Part shown: one piece after another, positions 10,167 through 17,832 of the stretch
How the letters are laid out: every line of letters starts with the position of its first letter
Numbering within the stretch: the first letter of the stretch is position 1
DNA from: Gemmobacter sp964439015
GTDB lineage: Bacteria > Pseudomonadota > Alphaproteobacteria > Rhodobacterales > Rhodobacteraceae
Direction of reading: 5' to 3'
Length of the DNA: 46,448 nucleotides
NCBI GenBank assembly: GCA_964439015.1
Contig: CAYTMV010000013.1
Coordinates: 1 to 46,448 of the forward strand
The notes under the pieces: model-generated
The model's input: only the letters and a program-made list of their open reading frames with translations
What the model was told of the DNA's origin: nothing
Databases searched by the model: none
Made by a program: the position numbers and the translations under genes

Positions 10167-11009
10167 ATGGCGACCATCGACGGGCTGCCGCCGCTGCGTG
10201 AGGTGATCCGCACGCATGAGCTGGTGGCAAGAAAGCAGTTGGGGCAGAACTTTCTGCTGGATCTGAACCTGACCGCCAAGATCGCGCGGCAGGCAGGGGA
10301 TCTGTCGGGCTGCGACGTGTTGGAGGTGGGGCCCGGCCCCGGCGGTCTGACGCGCGGGCTTTTGGCCGAGGGCGCGCGCCGCGTGCTGGCGATCGAGAAG
10401 GACCCGCGCTGCCTGCCGGCGCTGGCCGAGATCTCGGACGCCTACCCGGGCCGGTTGCAGGTCATCAATGGCGACGCGCTGGAGCTCGATGTGCTGGCGC
10501 ATCTGACACCGCCGGTGCGGGTGGTGGCCAACCTGCCCTATAATGTCGGCACCGAATTGCTGATCCGCTGGCTGACGCCGGACACATGGCCGCCGTTCTG
10601 GGACAGTCTGACGCTGATGTTCCAGCGTGAGGTGGCCGAGCGGATCGTGGCGAAACCGCGGGGCGATCATTACGGGCGGCTGGCGATCCTGTCGCAATGG
10701 CGCACGGATGCGCAGATCGTCATGAGCCTGCCGCCCGAGGCCTTTACCCCCGCCCCCAAGGTCCATTCGGCAGTGGTGCATCTGAAACGGCTGGAGGCGC
10801 CGCGCTATCCGGCAGATGCCAGGGTCTTGTCGCGGGTGACGGCGATGGCCTTCAACCAGCGCCGGAAGATGCTGCGCTCCTCGCTGAAGGGGCTGGGGCC
10901 GCAGGTCGAGGACTGGCTGCGGGCAGCCGGAATCGAACCCACCCAGCGCGCCGAGGAAGTGGGGCTGGAGCAGTTTTGCGCCCTGGCCCGGATCGTGGCG
11001 GCCGGCTGA
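10167..11009 (+). CDS. rsmA: 16S rRNA (adenine1518/1519-N6)-dimethyltransferase
   Basis: RsmA/KsgA dimethylates two adjacent adenines near the 3' end of 16S rRNA late in small-subunit assembly. From ATG 10167 it has 280 residues, with the family start KQLGQNFLLD, the SAM-binding motif VLEVGPGPGGLTRGLL and the catalytic NLPYNVG (N-x-P-Y). The C-terminal helical domain includes VTAMAFNQRRKMLRSSLK. GAAAGGGG at 10150-10157 lies 9 nt before this ATG; earlier ATGs at 10146 and 10149 fall inside the repeat tail. It is the last gene of the lptF-rsmA run. Confidence 0.96.
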   Translation: MATIDGLPPLREVIRTHELVARKQLGQNFLLDLNLTAKIARQAGDLSGCDVLEVGPGPGGLTRGLLAEGARRVLAIEKDPRCLPALAEISDAYPGRLQVINGDALELDVLAHLTPPVRVVANLPYNVGTELLIRWLTPDTWPPFWDSLTLMFQREVAERIVAKPRGDHYGRLAILSQWRTDAQIVMSLPPEAFTPAPKVHSAVVHLKRLEAPRYPADARVLSRVTAMAFNQRRKMLRSSLKGLGPQVEDWLRAAGIEPTQRAEEVGLEQFCALARIVAAG

Positions 11010-11036
11010 ACCATCCCGCCCGATTGGGCAGAAACG

Positions 11037-11063
11037 AAAAGGCCCTCCGCTGTGGAGGGCCTT
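11037..11063 (-). terminator. Rho-independent terminator after the DUF4167 gene
   Basis: AAGGCCCTCC (11039-11048), a 5-nt loop and GGAGGGCCTT (11054-11063) form a perfect 10-bp stem. Read on the minus strand it is followed by TTTT, as expected of an intrinsic terminator for the minus-strand DUF4167 gene. On the plus strand the tail is TTGCG, so it ends rsmA transcription less convincingly. Confidence 0.8.
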
Positions 11064-11086
11064 GCGTCGTTTGCGGGGTCAGCGGA

Positions 11087-12046
11087 TCACTCGGCCGCGT
11101 CGGGGGTCGGTTTATCGGCGGCTTCAACCTTGGGCTTGCGTGGCGCGCGCGGCTTGGGGGCGGGCTTTTCAGCTTTTTCGCCCTCGGCCACAGGCTTGGC
11201 CTGACGCGGTGCGCGGGCCGGTTTTTCGGCCCCGGATTCTACGATCTCGACGGTCCGTTCGACCACCGGGGTCGACGCGGGCGCGGTTTCGGGCTGGGAC
11301 ACAGGGGCAGGTTCGGCCGCAGCAGGGGCCGCAACGGGCGCATCAGGGCGAGGTTCGCGCGGCTCGCGCGGGGCGCGGGTGTCATCACGGCGCGGATCGC
11401 GACGCTCGCCACGGTCACTGCGTTCGGTGCGGTCACTGCGTTCGGTCCGCTCACCGCGATCGCTGCGCTCGCCACGGTCTTGGCGCTCGCCGCGCGGCTG
11501 GCGGTCCTCGCGATGTTGACGTTCGCCACGATCATCGCGGCGGTCGTGGCGCGGCTCGCGGCGGTCATCGCGACGCTCGCCGCGGGCCTCGGGTGTTTCG
11601 ACCAGATGGTCGTCGCCGCCTTCGGAGGCAAACGGATGTTCGCCCGCCACATAGGGTTGCTCGGACTGGCCCACATCACCCTCGCGGCGATCGCGGTTGT
11701 CCCGGTCGCGCGACCAATCGCGCCCCTCGCGATTCTGACCGTCGCGGCCGCCATTCTGCGCGGCATATTGCGCGGCGCGGGCCTCTTGTTCTGCGGCCAG
11801 CTCGCGCTGCGCCTCGGCCAGCAAGCGGGTGTAATGTTCGGCATGCTGCAGGAAGTTTTCGGCCGCAACGCGATCATTGGACAGCTGGGCATCGCGTGCC
11901 AGCGCCTGATATTTCTCGATAATCTGCTGCGGCGTGCCGCGAACCTTGCCCTCGGGACCGGAGCTGTCAAAGACCCGGTTGATGATGTTGCCGATGGAAC
12001 GCGGGCGGTTCTGCTTGGAGCGCGAGCGGGACTTTGAAGAGCGCAT
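11087..12046 (-). CDS. DUF4167 protein with Arg/Asp/Glu-rich low-complexity region
   Basis: This 319-residue protein begins with a very basic stretch (MRSSKSRSRSKQNRPRS) and the conserved DUF4167 domain at about residues 15-85 (SIGNIINRVFDSSGPEGKVRGT, then a helix-rich part reading DAQLSNDRVAAENFLQHAEHYT). The middle, about 140-235, is low complexity with repeated RGER, RSDR and RREPR units, a composition seen in RNA-binding disordered regions. The tail is Ala/Pro/Lys rich. DUF4167 proteins are widespread in alphaproteobacteria, and their role is not established; RNA binding is inferred from composition only. It lies downstream of prmC and is followed by a strong terminator. Confidence 0.88.
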   Translation of the reverse strand: MRSSKSRSRSKQNRPRSIGNIINRVFDSSGPEGKVRGTPQQIIEKYQALARDAQLSNDRVAAENFLQHAEHYTRLLAEAQRELAAEQEARAAQYAAQNGGRDGQNREGRDWSRDRDNRDRREGDVGQSEQPYVAGEHPFASEGGDDHLVETPEARGERRDDRREPRHDRRDDRGERQHREDRQPRGERQDRGERSDRGERTERSDRTERSDRGERRDPRRDDTRAPREPREPRPDAPVAAPAAAEPAPVSQPETAPASTPVVERTVEIVESGAEKPARAPRQAKPVAEGEKAEKPAPKPRAPRKPKVEAADKPTPDAAE

Positions 12047-12239
12047 CTTGTCCTGTGGGGCCTGAGGGTCCGGCTGGGCCTGATCGCCGCCGATGCGGCG
12101 CGCGGTGTCGGGGGATCAGCGGGAAGCCGGTGAGGAAGGCAAAGCCTTGGCCTGCGCCGACTGAGGGCCTTGAACCATAAGGAAACCTGCGCCGCAAGGG
12201 TTTTCTCGGGAAGATTGCCAGAAATTGCAGGCTGTGGCG

Positions 12240-13073
12240 TCAGCGTTTGACGGCCGAAACCACCCGGTCGCGGCCGTCAAGGTCCTGGGTGACCACAATG
12301 TCGGTCAGACCGGCTGCAGAAAACAGCGCGGCAACCGCCTGCGCCTGGGTGGGGCCGATCTCGACCATCAGCCGCCCGCCCGGGGAAAGATGCGCGGGCG
12401 CACCCGCGGCAATGGCGCGATAGGCGTCCAGCCCGTCGCCGCCGGGCGTCAGCGCCAGATCCGGCTCCCAATCGCGGACCTCGGGCGACAGCTGCGCCAT
12501 CTCGTCTGCCGCGATATAAGGCGGGTTGGACACGATCAGGTCATAGGGGCCTTCAGCTGCCTGATACCAGTCCGAGGCCGCAAAACGCGCGCGCCCCTCC
12601 AGACCCAGCGTGGCGGCATTGGCCCGCGCCACATCCAGCGCCGCGGGCGAAAGGTCGAGGCCCAGCCCGGTCGCCTCGGGCCGCTCGGCCAGCAGCGTCA
12701 ACAGGATGCAGCCCGTGCCGGTGCCGAGGTCCAGCACCCGCGCAAACGGGCCGGACAACGCCTGCCCGACCAGGATTTCCGTCTCGGGACGCGGGTCGAG
12801 GACATCGGGCGTCACCCGGAAGCTGCGGCCCCAGAACAGCCGTCGCCCGGTGATCTGGCTGACCGGCTGGCGGCGCGCGCGGGCGGCCACGGCCTTCTCC
12901 AGCGCCGAGACCTCAGGCGCGTCCAGTTCTCGCCCGCCCTCGAAAATCAGCGCATCCGGGGCGAGCCCAAGAACATGGGCCGCCAAGACGCGGGCATCGC
13001 GCGCCGGGCTGTCGACCCCGGCCGCAGCCAGCCGTTCCGTGGCCGCGCGCAGCGCCTGCGCAAGCGTCGTCAC
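12240..13073 (-). CDS. prmC: Release factor N5-glutamine methyltransferase PrmC
   Basis: PrmC methylates the Gln of the GGQ motif of class I release factors. At 277 residues it shows an N-terminal helical domain, the SAM-binding segment VLDLGTGTGCILL and the catalytic NPPY tetrapeptide in YDLIVSNPPYIAADEM, followed by LTPGGDGLDAYR. The start codon is GTG at 13073-13071, which overlaps the TGA of prfA (GTGA). The enzyme is thus translated together with its substrate, RF1, a common and functionally sensible pairing. Confidence 0.95.
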   Translation of the reverse strand: MTTLAQALRAATERLAAAGVDSPARDARVLAAHVLGLAPDALIFEGGRELDAPEVSALEKAVAARARRQPVSQITGRRLFWGRSFRVTPDVLDPRPETEILVGQALSGPFARVLDLGTGTGCILLTLLAERPEATGLGLDLSPAALDVARANAATLGLEGRARFAASDWYQAAEGPYDLIVSNPPYIAADEMAQLSPEVRDWEPDLALTPGGDGLDAYRAIAAGAPAHLSPGGRLMVEIGPTQAQAVAALFSAAGLTDIVVTQDLDGRDRVVSAVKR

Positions 13074-14125
13074 AGCCCGCTCTCCGCCAGTTTGGTGGCC
13101 TGATCCTCGGCGATCAGCGGGTCGATCACCGGGTCCAGATCACCGGCCATGATCTGCGGCAGGGCATAGAGCGTCAGGTTGATGCGGTGATCGGTCATCC
13201 GCCCTTGCGGGAAGTTGTAGGTGCGGATCCGCTCGCTGCGGTCGCCCGATCCCACCTGTGCCTTTCGATCGGCCGCCCGCGCCTCATCGACGCGCGCGCG
13301 CTCCAACTCGAACAGCCGTGCGCGCAACACCTGCATGGCGATCGCCCGGTTCTGGTGTTGGCTTTTCTCGGAACTGGTGACGACGATCCCGGTCGGCAAA
13401 TGGGTGATCCGGACCGCCGAATCAGTGGTGTTGACGTGCTGGCCGCCCGCACCCGAGGACCGCATGGTATCGATGCGGATATCGGCTGCCGGGATGTCGA
13501 TGTCCACGGCCTCGGCTTCGGGCAGCACCGCCACGGTCGCGGCCGAGGTATGGATGCGCCCGCCCGACTCGGTTTCCGGCACGCGCTGCACGCGGTGAAC
13601 GCCGGATTCGAACTTCAGCCGGGCAAACACCCCCTCGCCCGAGATATGGGCGGTGAATTCCTTGATCCCGCCCAGGTCCGAAGGCTGATGCGCCAGCACT
13701 TCGAAGCGCCAGCCGCGCGCCTCGGCGTAGCGTTGATACATCCGGGCAAGGTCGGCCGCGAACAGCGCCGCCTCCTCGCCCCCGGTGCCGGGCCGGATCT
13801 CGAGGATCGCCGGACGCGCATCGGCGGCATCTTTCGGCAAAAGCGCCAGCCGCAGCGCCTGCTCCAGGTCAGGCAGGCGCGCCTTCAGATCGGCCAGCTC
13901 GTCCTCGGCCAGCGCGCGCATCTCGGGATCGGCCAGCAGCCCCTCGGCAGCCGCCATATCAGCGCGCGCCTGCTGATAGGCGTCGATCTGCGCCACGACC
14001 GGACGCAGATCGCCATATTCGCGCATCAGGCCCGGCAGATCAGACGGAGCCGTGCCCTCGGCCAGCCGCGCCTCGAGAAACTCGAAACGGGCGCGGATCT
14101 GGGCAAGTTTGTCATCGGGCAGCAT
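13070..14125 (-). CDS. prfA: Peptide chain release factor 1
   Basis: RF1 reads UAA and UAG stop codons and triggers peptide release. The 351-residue protein is close to the usual length. The catalytic GGQ is at residues 227-229 (SSGAGGQHVNTTDSAVR). The codon-reading tripeptide falls in HRVQRVPETESGGRIHTS, giving P-E-T at 183-185 where E. coli RF1 has P-A-T; the outer Pro and Thr are kept. The N-terminal domain is helix-rich. It is the first gene of a prfA-prmC pair. Its start at ATG 14125 sits about 50 bp from a half copy of the dispersed repeat. Confidence 0.96.
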   Translation of the reverse strand: MLPDDKLAQIRARFEFLEARLAEGTAPSDLPGLMREYGDLRPVVAQIDAYQQARADMAAAEGLLADPEMRALAEDELADLKARLPDLEQALRLALLPKDAADARPAILEIRPGTGGEEAALFAADLARMYQRYAEARGWRFEVLAHQPSDLGGIKEFTAHISGEGVFARLKFESGVHRVQRVPETESGGRIHTSAATVAVLPEAEAVDIDIPAADIRIDTMRSSGAGGQHVNTTDSAVRITHLPTGIVVTSSEKSQHQNRAIAMQVLRARLFELERARVDEARAADRKAQVGSGDRSERIRTYNFPQGRMTDHRINLTLYALPQIMAGDLDPVIDPLIAEDQATKLAESGL

Positions 14126-14177
14126 GGCGCGGATGTGACGCGGAACGCAGCGCGGGTCAAGGGTCGCGCGCGCCCGG

Positions 14178-14201
14178 TTTCACCATGATCCAAATACCCG
14201 G
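14178..14201 (-). repeat. Half copy of the GC-rich palindromic repeat
   Basis: On the minus strand this reads CGGGTATTTGGATCATGGTG and then AAAC. It matches the tail of the full repeats but lacks the GGGGGC/GCCCCC hairpin in front. It lies between the prfA start and the end of the ureohydrolase gene and looks like a degenerate remnant. Confidence 0.65.
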
Positions 14202-14216
14202 AAAACGCCCGGCCCG

Positions 14217-15185
14217 TCAGCCGCGCGTCCTGGCCCAATGCAGCAGCGCGATCAGCTCCATCGCCACATGCGCCCCGGCAATCGCGGTGGCCCCTGTGGT
14301 GTCATAGGGGGGCGAGACCTCGACCACGTCGCCGCCCTTGATGTTGATGCCCGCCAGATCGCGCAGCATCGCCGCCGCCTGCCAGCTGGCAAGGCCGCCC
14401 CAGACCGGGGTGCCGGTGCCGGGCGCAAAGGCCGGGTCCAGCGCATCGATGTCGAAGGTCAGATAGACCGGCCGGTCGCCCACGATCTCGCGCACCCGGG
14501 CGACGACCGCGGCCACGCCCTGCTCGTGGCAGGCGCGGGCGTCGATCACGTTCATGCCCAGATAGTCGTCGCAATGGGTTCGGATGCCGATCTGCACCGA
14601 GGTCAGGGGATCGACCAGCCCCGATTTCACCGCCTTGTACATCATCGTGCCATGGTCGATGCGCGAGAAATCATCGTCCTGCCACAGGTCGGAATGGGCG
14701 TCAAAATGGATTACCGACATCGGCCCGAAAGCCTCGGCATAGGCGCGCAGGATGGGCAGGGTGATGAAATGATCGCCCCCCAGCGTGACCGAGGCCGCAC
14801 CCGCCGCCAGGATCGGCCGGATGTGATCGGTCAGCCGTGCGGGAAAATCCGCAACCTTGGCATAGTCGAACGCCAGATCGCCATAATCGATCACCGTCAG
14901 TTCCGACAGCGGATCGGTCCCCCAGCCATGCGGCGGATCATAGGGCTGCAGGGTCGAGGCCTCTCGGATCGCGCGCGGCCCGAACCGCGTGCCGGTGCGA
15001 TGTGTCACCGCCTGATCGAAGGGCACGCCGGTCACGGCCACGTCGACCCCGCCCAGATCCTTGGTATAGGTCCGGCGCAGAAACGACGTGGCCCCGGCAA
15101 AGGCATTCTCGAAGGCCAGCCCGCGCGAGGGCCCCTTGCGGGTAAAGGCTGCATCGATTTCGTGTTTGGCATCTTCAAGGGCCAT
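14217..15185 (-). CDS. speB: Agmatinase-like ureohydrolase
   Basis: This member of the arginase/agmatinase family has 322 residues. The two-manganese site is visible: GGDHFIT, then HFDAHSDLW (the family more often has DAHTD), and FDIDALDPAFAPGTGTP. The N-terminal AVTHRTGTRFGPRAIREAS is typical of agmatinases, which split agmatine to putrescine and urea. ATG 15185 is preferred over TTG 15188, as AGGGAG lies at the right distance. There is no adjacent arginine decarboxylase, and close relatives act on other guanidino compounds, so the substrate is probable rather than sure. Confidence 0.85.
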   Translation of the reverse strand: MALEDAKHEIDAAFTRKGPSRGLAFENAFAGATSFLRRTYTKDLGGVDVAVTGVPFDQAVTHRTGTRFGPRAIREASTLQPYDPPHGWGTDPLSELTVIDYGDLAFDYAKVADFPARLTDHIRPILAAGAASVTLGGDHFITLPILRAYAEAFGPMSVIHFDAHSDLWQDDDFSRIDHGTMMYKAVKSGLVDPLTSVQIGIRTHCDDYLGMNVIDARACHEQGVAAVVARVREIVGDRPVYLTFDIDALDPAFAPGTGTPVWGGLASWQAAAMLRDLAGINIKGGDVVEVSPPYDTTGATAIAGAHVAMELIALLHWARTRG

Positions 15186-15295
15186 CAAACGCTCCCTGTC
15201 AGGAAAGCGGTCGTCGTTCTGGTCCTCGGAGACGCGCCGGATCCGGTGGCGCCAGATGGCCGCAGCGCGCGCGTCGTGTCAAGCGTCCGGCCCTG

Positions 15296-15344
15296 TCATC
15301 ATTCAGGCCCAAATATCCCGGGGGTGCGGGGGCAGAGCCCCCGC
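15296..15344 (-). repeat. GC-rich palindromic repeat, copy 2
   Basis: On the minus strand this reads GCGGGGGCTCTGCCCCCGC, then ACCCCCGGGATATTTGGGCC and an AATGATGA tail. It is the same element as the copies at 10103 and 45615. It sits in the 204-bp gap between the M20 amidohydrolase (ending 15394) and the ureohydrolase start, where I see no gene. Confidence 0.82.
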
Positions 15345-15393
15345 GTCTTTGCGGCCACTCCACCCGGCCATCCCGCCGTTTCACTCCGACGCT

Positions 15394-16563
15394 TCAGCCC
15401 GCAGCCAGCGGCAGGGCCCGCTCGACCAGCCTGACAAAGAAACTCGCGCCCACCGGCGCGGCCTCGTCATTGAAATCATAGGCCGGATGATGCAGCCCCG
15501 CGCCGGGACCGATGCCCATGAACAGATAGGCGCCGGGACGGGCCTCCAGCATGTAGGAGAAATCCTCGGACCCCATCTCGCGCACCGAATTGGCGTTGAC
15601 CCCGGCGGGTCCGGCGATCTCGGCGGCGACTTCGGCAGCAAAGGCCGCCTGATGGGGATGGTTGACGGTGGCCGGATAGCCCCAGTCATAGTCGATCTCG
15701 GCCCGCACGTTGAAGGCCAGCGCCGTGCCCTCGACGATCTCGTGGAAGCGGCGTTTCAGCAAGGCCCGCACCTCGGGCGAAAAGCAGCGGATCGTGGCGC
15801 AGAACATCGCCTCTTCGGGGATGATGTTCGAGGCCGTGCCGGTATGGATCTGCGTGACCGAGATCACCGCCTCATCCAGTGCATAAACGTTGCGCGGGAT
15901 GATGGTCTGCACCGCCTGCACCATCGCCACCACCGCCACCACCGGGTCCACGCAATCATGCGGCGTGGCGCCATGGCCGCCCTTGCCGGTGATCGTCACC
16001 GTGGCGGTATCGACCGAGGCCATCAGCGGCCCCGGATTGGTCTGGAAATGCCCGAAGGGCACGCCCGGCGCGTTGTGGATGCCGTAAACCTCGCGGATGT
16101 CGAACCGGTCCATCATCCCGTCCTGCACCATCGCCTGACCGCCGCCGCCATCCTCCTCTGCCGGTTGGAAGATCAGCGCCACGCGGCCGGCAAAGCGGCG
16201 CGTTTCGGCCAGATATTTCGCGGCCCCCAGCAGCATGGTCACATGGCCGTCATGCCCACACGCATGCATGCGCCCCTGCACGGTCGAGGCATGTTCGGCC
16301 CCCGTCGTCTCATGGATCGGCAACGCGTCCATATCCGCGCGCAGACCGATCGTGTGGCCCGGCGCATTGCCATGGATGATCGCCACGATCCCGGTGCGAC
16401 CGATGCCCTCGTGAATCTCGTCCACGCCGATCTCGCGCAGGCGGGCGGCGATGAAGGCGGCGGTCTGGTGACACTCGAACCCCAGTTCGGGATTGCGGTG
16501 CAGGTGGTGGCGCCACGCCTTCATCTCGTCGGCAAAATCGGCGATGCGGTTCAGGACGGGCAT
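15394..16563 (-). CDS. M20 family amidohydrolase / N-acyl amino acid hydrolase
   Basis: From ATG 16563 this has 389 residues (MPVLNRIADFADEMKAWRHH), preceded by GAGG at a good distance; ATGs further upstream are possible. Metal-site motifs of the M20D group are clear: GRMHACGHDGHVTMLLGAA, FQPAEEDGGGGQAMVQDG and YGIHNAPGVPFGHF. A dimerisation domain covers about residues 185-295. Members include hippurate hydrolase, aminoacylases and N-acyl amino acid deacylases. Here it could be the enzyme that deacylates N-succinyl-L-amino acids for the racemase cluster 6-7 kb away, but that is inference. The active-site Cys in ACGHDGH is a usual metal ligand in this subgroup. Confidence 0.88.
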   Translation of the reverse strand: MPVLNRIADFADEMKAWRHHLHRNPELGFECHQTAAFIAARLREIGVDEIHEGIGRTGIVAIIHGNAPGHTIGLRADMDALPIHETTGAEHASTVQGRMHACGHDGHVTMLLGAAKYLAETRRFAGRVALIFQPAEEDGGGGQAMVQDGMMDRFDIREVYGIHNAPGVPFGHFQTNPGPLMASVDTATVTITGKGGHGATPHDCVDPVVAVVAMVQAVQTIIPRNVYALDEAVISVTQIHTGTASNIIPEEAMFCATIRCFSPEVRALLKRRFHEIVEGTALAFNVRAEIDYDWGYPATVNHPHQAAFAAEVAAEIAGPAGVNANSVREMGSEDFSYMLEARPGAYLFMGIGPGAGLHHPAYDFNDEAAPVGASFFVRLVERALPLAAG

Positions 16564-16625
16564 GGAGGACCTCGGTTCAGTCATGTTACAGGCAGGCAGA
16601 GAACACCGAAACCGGAGGATCCGCA

Positions 16626-17459
16626 ATGCCTGCCCGCCCCCTGCCCCGGCCTGACAGCGACGCGCTGGTGCATGAGCCTTCGGGGCGGATCGAGCGGCTG
16701 CTCGAGATCATGGCCCGGCTGCGCGCCCCGGATGGCTGCCCCTGGGATATCGAGCAGACCTTTGCCACCATCGCCCCCTATACGCTGGAAGAGGCGCATG
16801 AGGTGGCCGATGCCATCGCGCGCGATGCCTGGGACGAGCTGCGCGGCGAATTGGGCGACCTGCTGTTCCAGTCGGTGTTTCATGCACAGATGGCAGCGGA
16901 TGCCGGGCTGTTTGCCTTTGAGGATGTGGTGCGGGCGATCTCGGACAAGATGGTCGCGCGGCACCCCCATGTCTTTGGCGATGAAAGCCGCGACAAGTCG
17001 GCCGATCAGCAGACCGTCGATTGGGAAAAGATCAAGGCGGCCGAGCGCGGGCCTGCCCGCACGCTGGACGGCGTGGCGGTGGCCCTGCCGGCGCTGACCC
17101 GCGCGGTCAAGCTGCAACGCCGCGCGGCGCGGGTGGGGTTCGACTGGCCCTCCACCACGCAGGTCGTGGACAAGATCGTCGAAGAGGCGCGCGAGTTGGT
17201 CGAGGCGCGCGACAGCCTGACCCAGGCCGAGGTCGAGGAAGAGTTTGGCGATCTGCTGTTCGTGATGGCCAATCTGGCCCGCCACCTGAAGGTCGACCCC
17301 GAGGCCGCGCTGCGCGCCGCCAATGCCAAGTTCACCCGCCGGTTCAACCGGATCGAGGATTGGCTGACCGAGACCGGCCGCCGCCCCGAAGACAGCGATC
17401 TGGCCGAGATGGACGCTCTGTGGAACCGCGCCAAGGCCGAGGAAAAGGCCGCACGCTGA
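16626..17459 (+). CDS. mazG: Nucleoside triphosphate pyrophosphohydrolase MazG
   Basis: The 277-residue protein contains two all-alpha MazG domains. The first, about residues 22-120, has EEAHEVADAIARDAWDELRG followed by ELGDLLFQSVFHAQM. The second, from about 160, has EEARELVEARDSLTQ followed by EEEFGDLLFVMANLARHL. The E-E-x-x-E and E-x-x-D clusters bind magnesium and the triphosphate. MazG hydrolyses NTPs/dNTPs to monophosphates and, in E. coli, affects (p)ppGpp-related stress responses. It is divergent from the M20 gene, 62 bp apart, so both promoters must be compact. Confidence 0.94.
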   Translation: MPARPLPRPDSDALVHEPSGRIERLLEIMARLRAPDGCPWDIEQTFATIAPYTLEEAHEVADAIARDAWDELRGELGDLLFQSVFHAQMAADAGLFAFEDVVRAISDKMVARHPHVFGDESRDKSADQQTVDWEKIKAAERGPARTLDGVAVALPALTRAVKLQRRAARVGFDWPSTTQVVDKIVEEARELVEARDSLTQAEVEEEFGDLLFVMANLARHLKVDPEAALRAANAKFTRRFNRIEDWLTETGRRPEDSDLAEMDALWNRAKAEEKAAR

Positions 17460-17673
17460 CGCAGGGTCAGCCGCGCCTGTCCGATGCGCCTGAACGGTGC
17501 CCCTGTTCGATGCGTTCCGGCCGCCCCCCCCCGGAATGCGCCCGAATCATCCGCCTTGAACCGAATCGAACACGCCATACCGGGCCAAATTCGCCCATCC
17601 ATTTTCGCTTTTTTTCGCCAAGACCAGAAACGCGTCAAATCGCAATCGAAAAAACATGGCGCTTTTGTAACGA

Positions 17674-17691
17674 AACGATCACTGAATCGTT
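17674..17691. promoter_or_regulatory. Inverted repeat upstream of the ABC importer operon
   Basis: AACGAT (17674-17679), a 6-nt spacer and ATCGTT (17686-17691) make a perfect 6+6 palindrome in the 373-bp gap between mazG and the importer operon. The gap is clearly more AT-rich than its surroundings around 17585-17690 and has no credible gene. It must contain the operon's promoter and is a natural place for an operator. No regulator is encoded next to it. Confidence 0.4.
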
Positions 17692-17832
17692 GCGCCAAGA
17701 TGAAATCCGCCGTTTGATCTGGGTCAGACGCAGGCCGTGACGCCCTGAACAGGCGCATGGCAACAAAACCGTCACAAACCGGCAATAGACCGGACAGCAT
17801 CAGAATGGGCATCCTGCCCGAGGGAGATGGAG

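Noticed and set aside
11380..11590. A short tandem repeat or CRISPR-like array
   Set aside because: The periodicity is the coding sequence of the Arg/Glu/Asp-rich region of the DUF4167 protein; there are no equal-length unique spacers.
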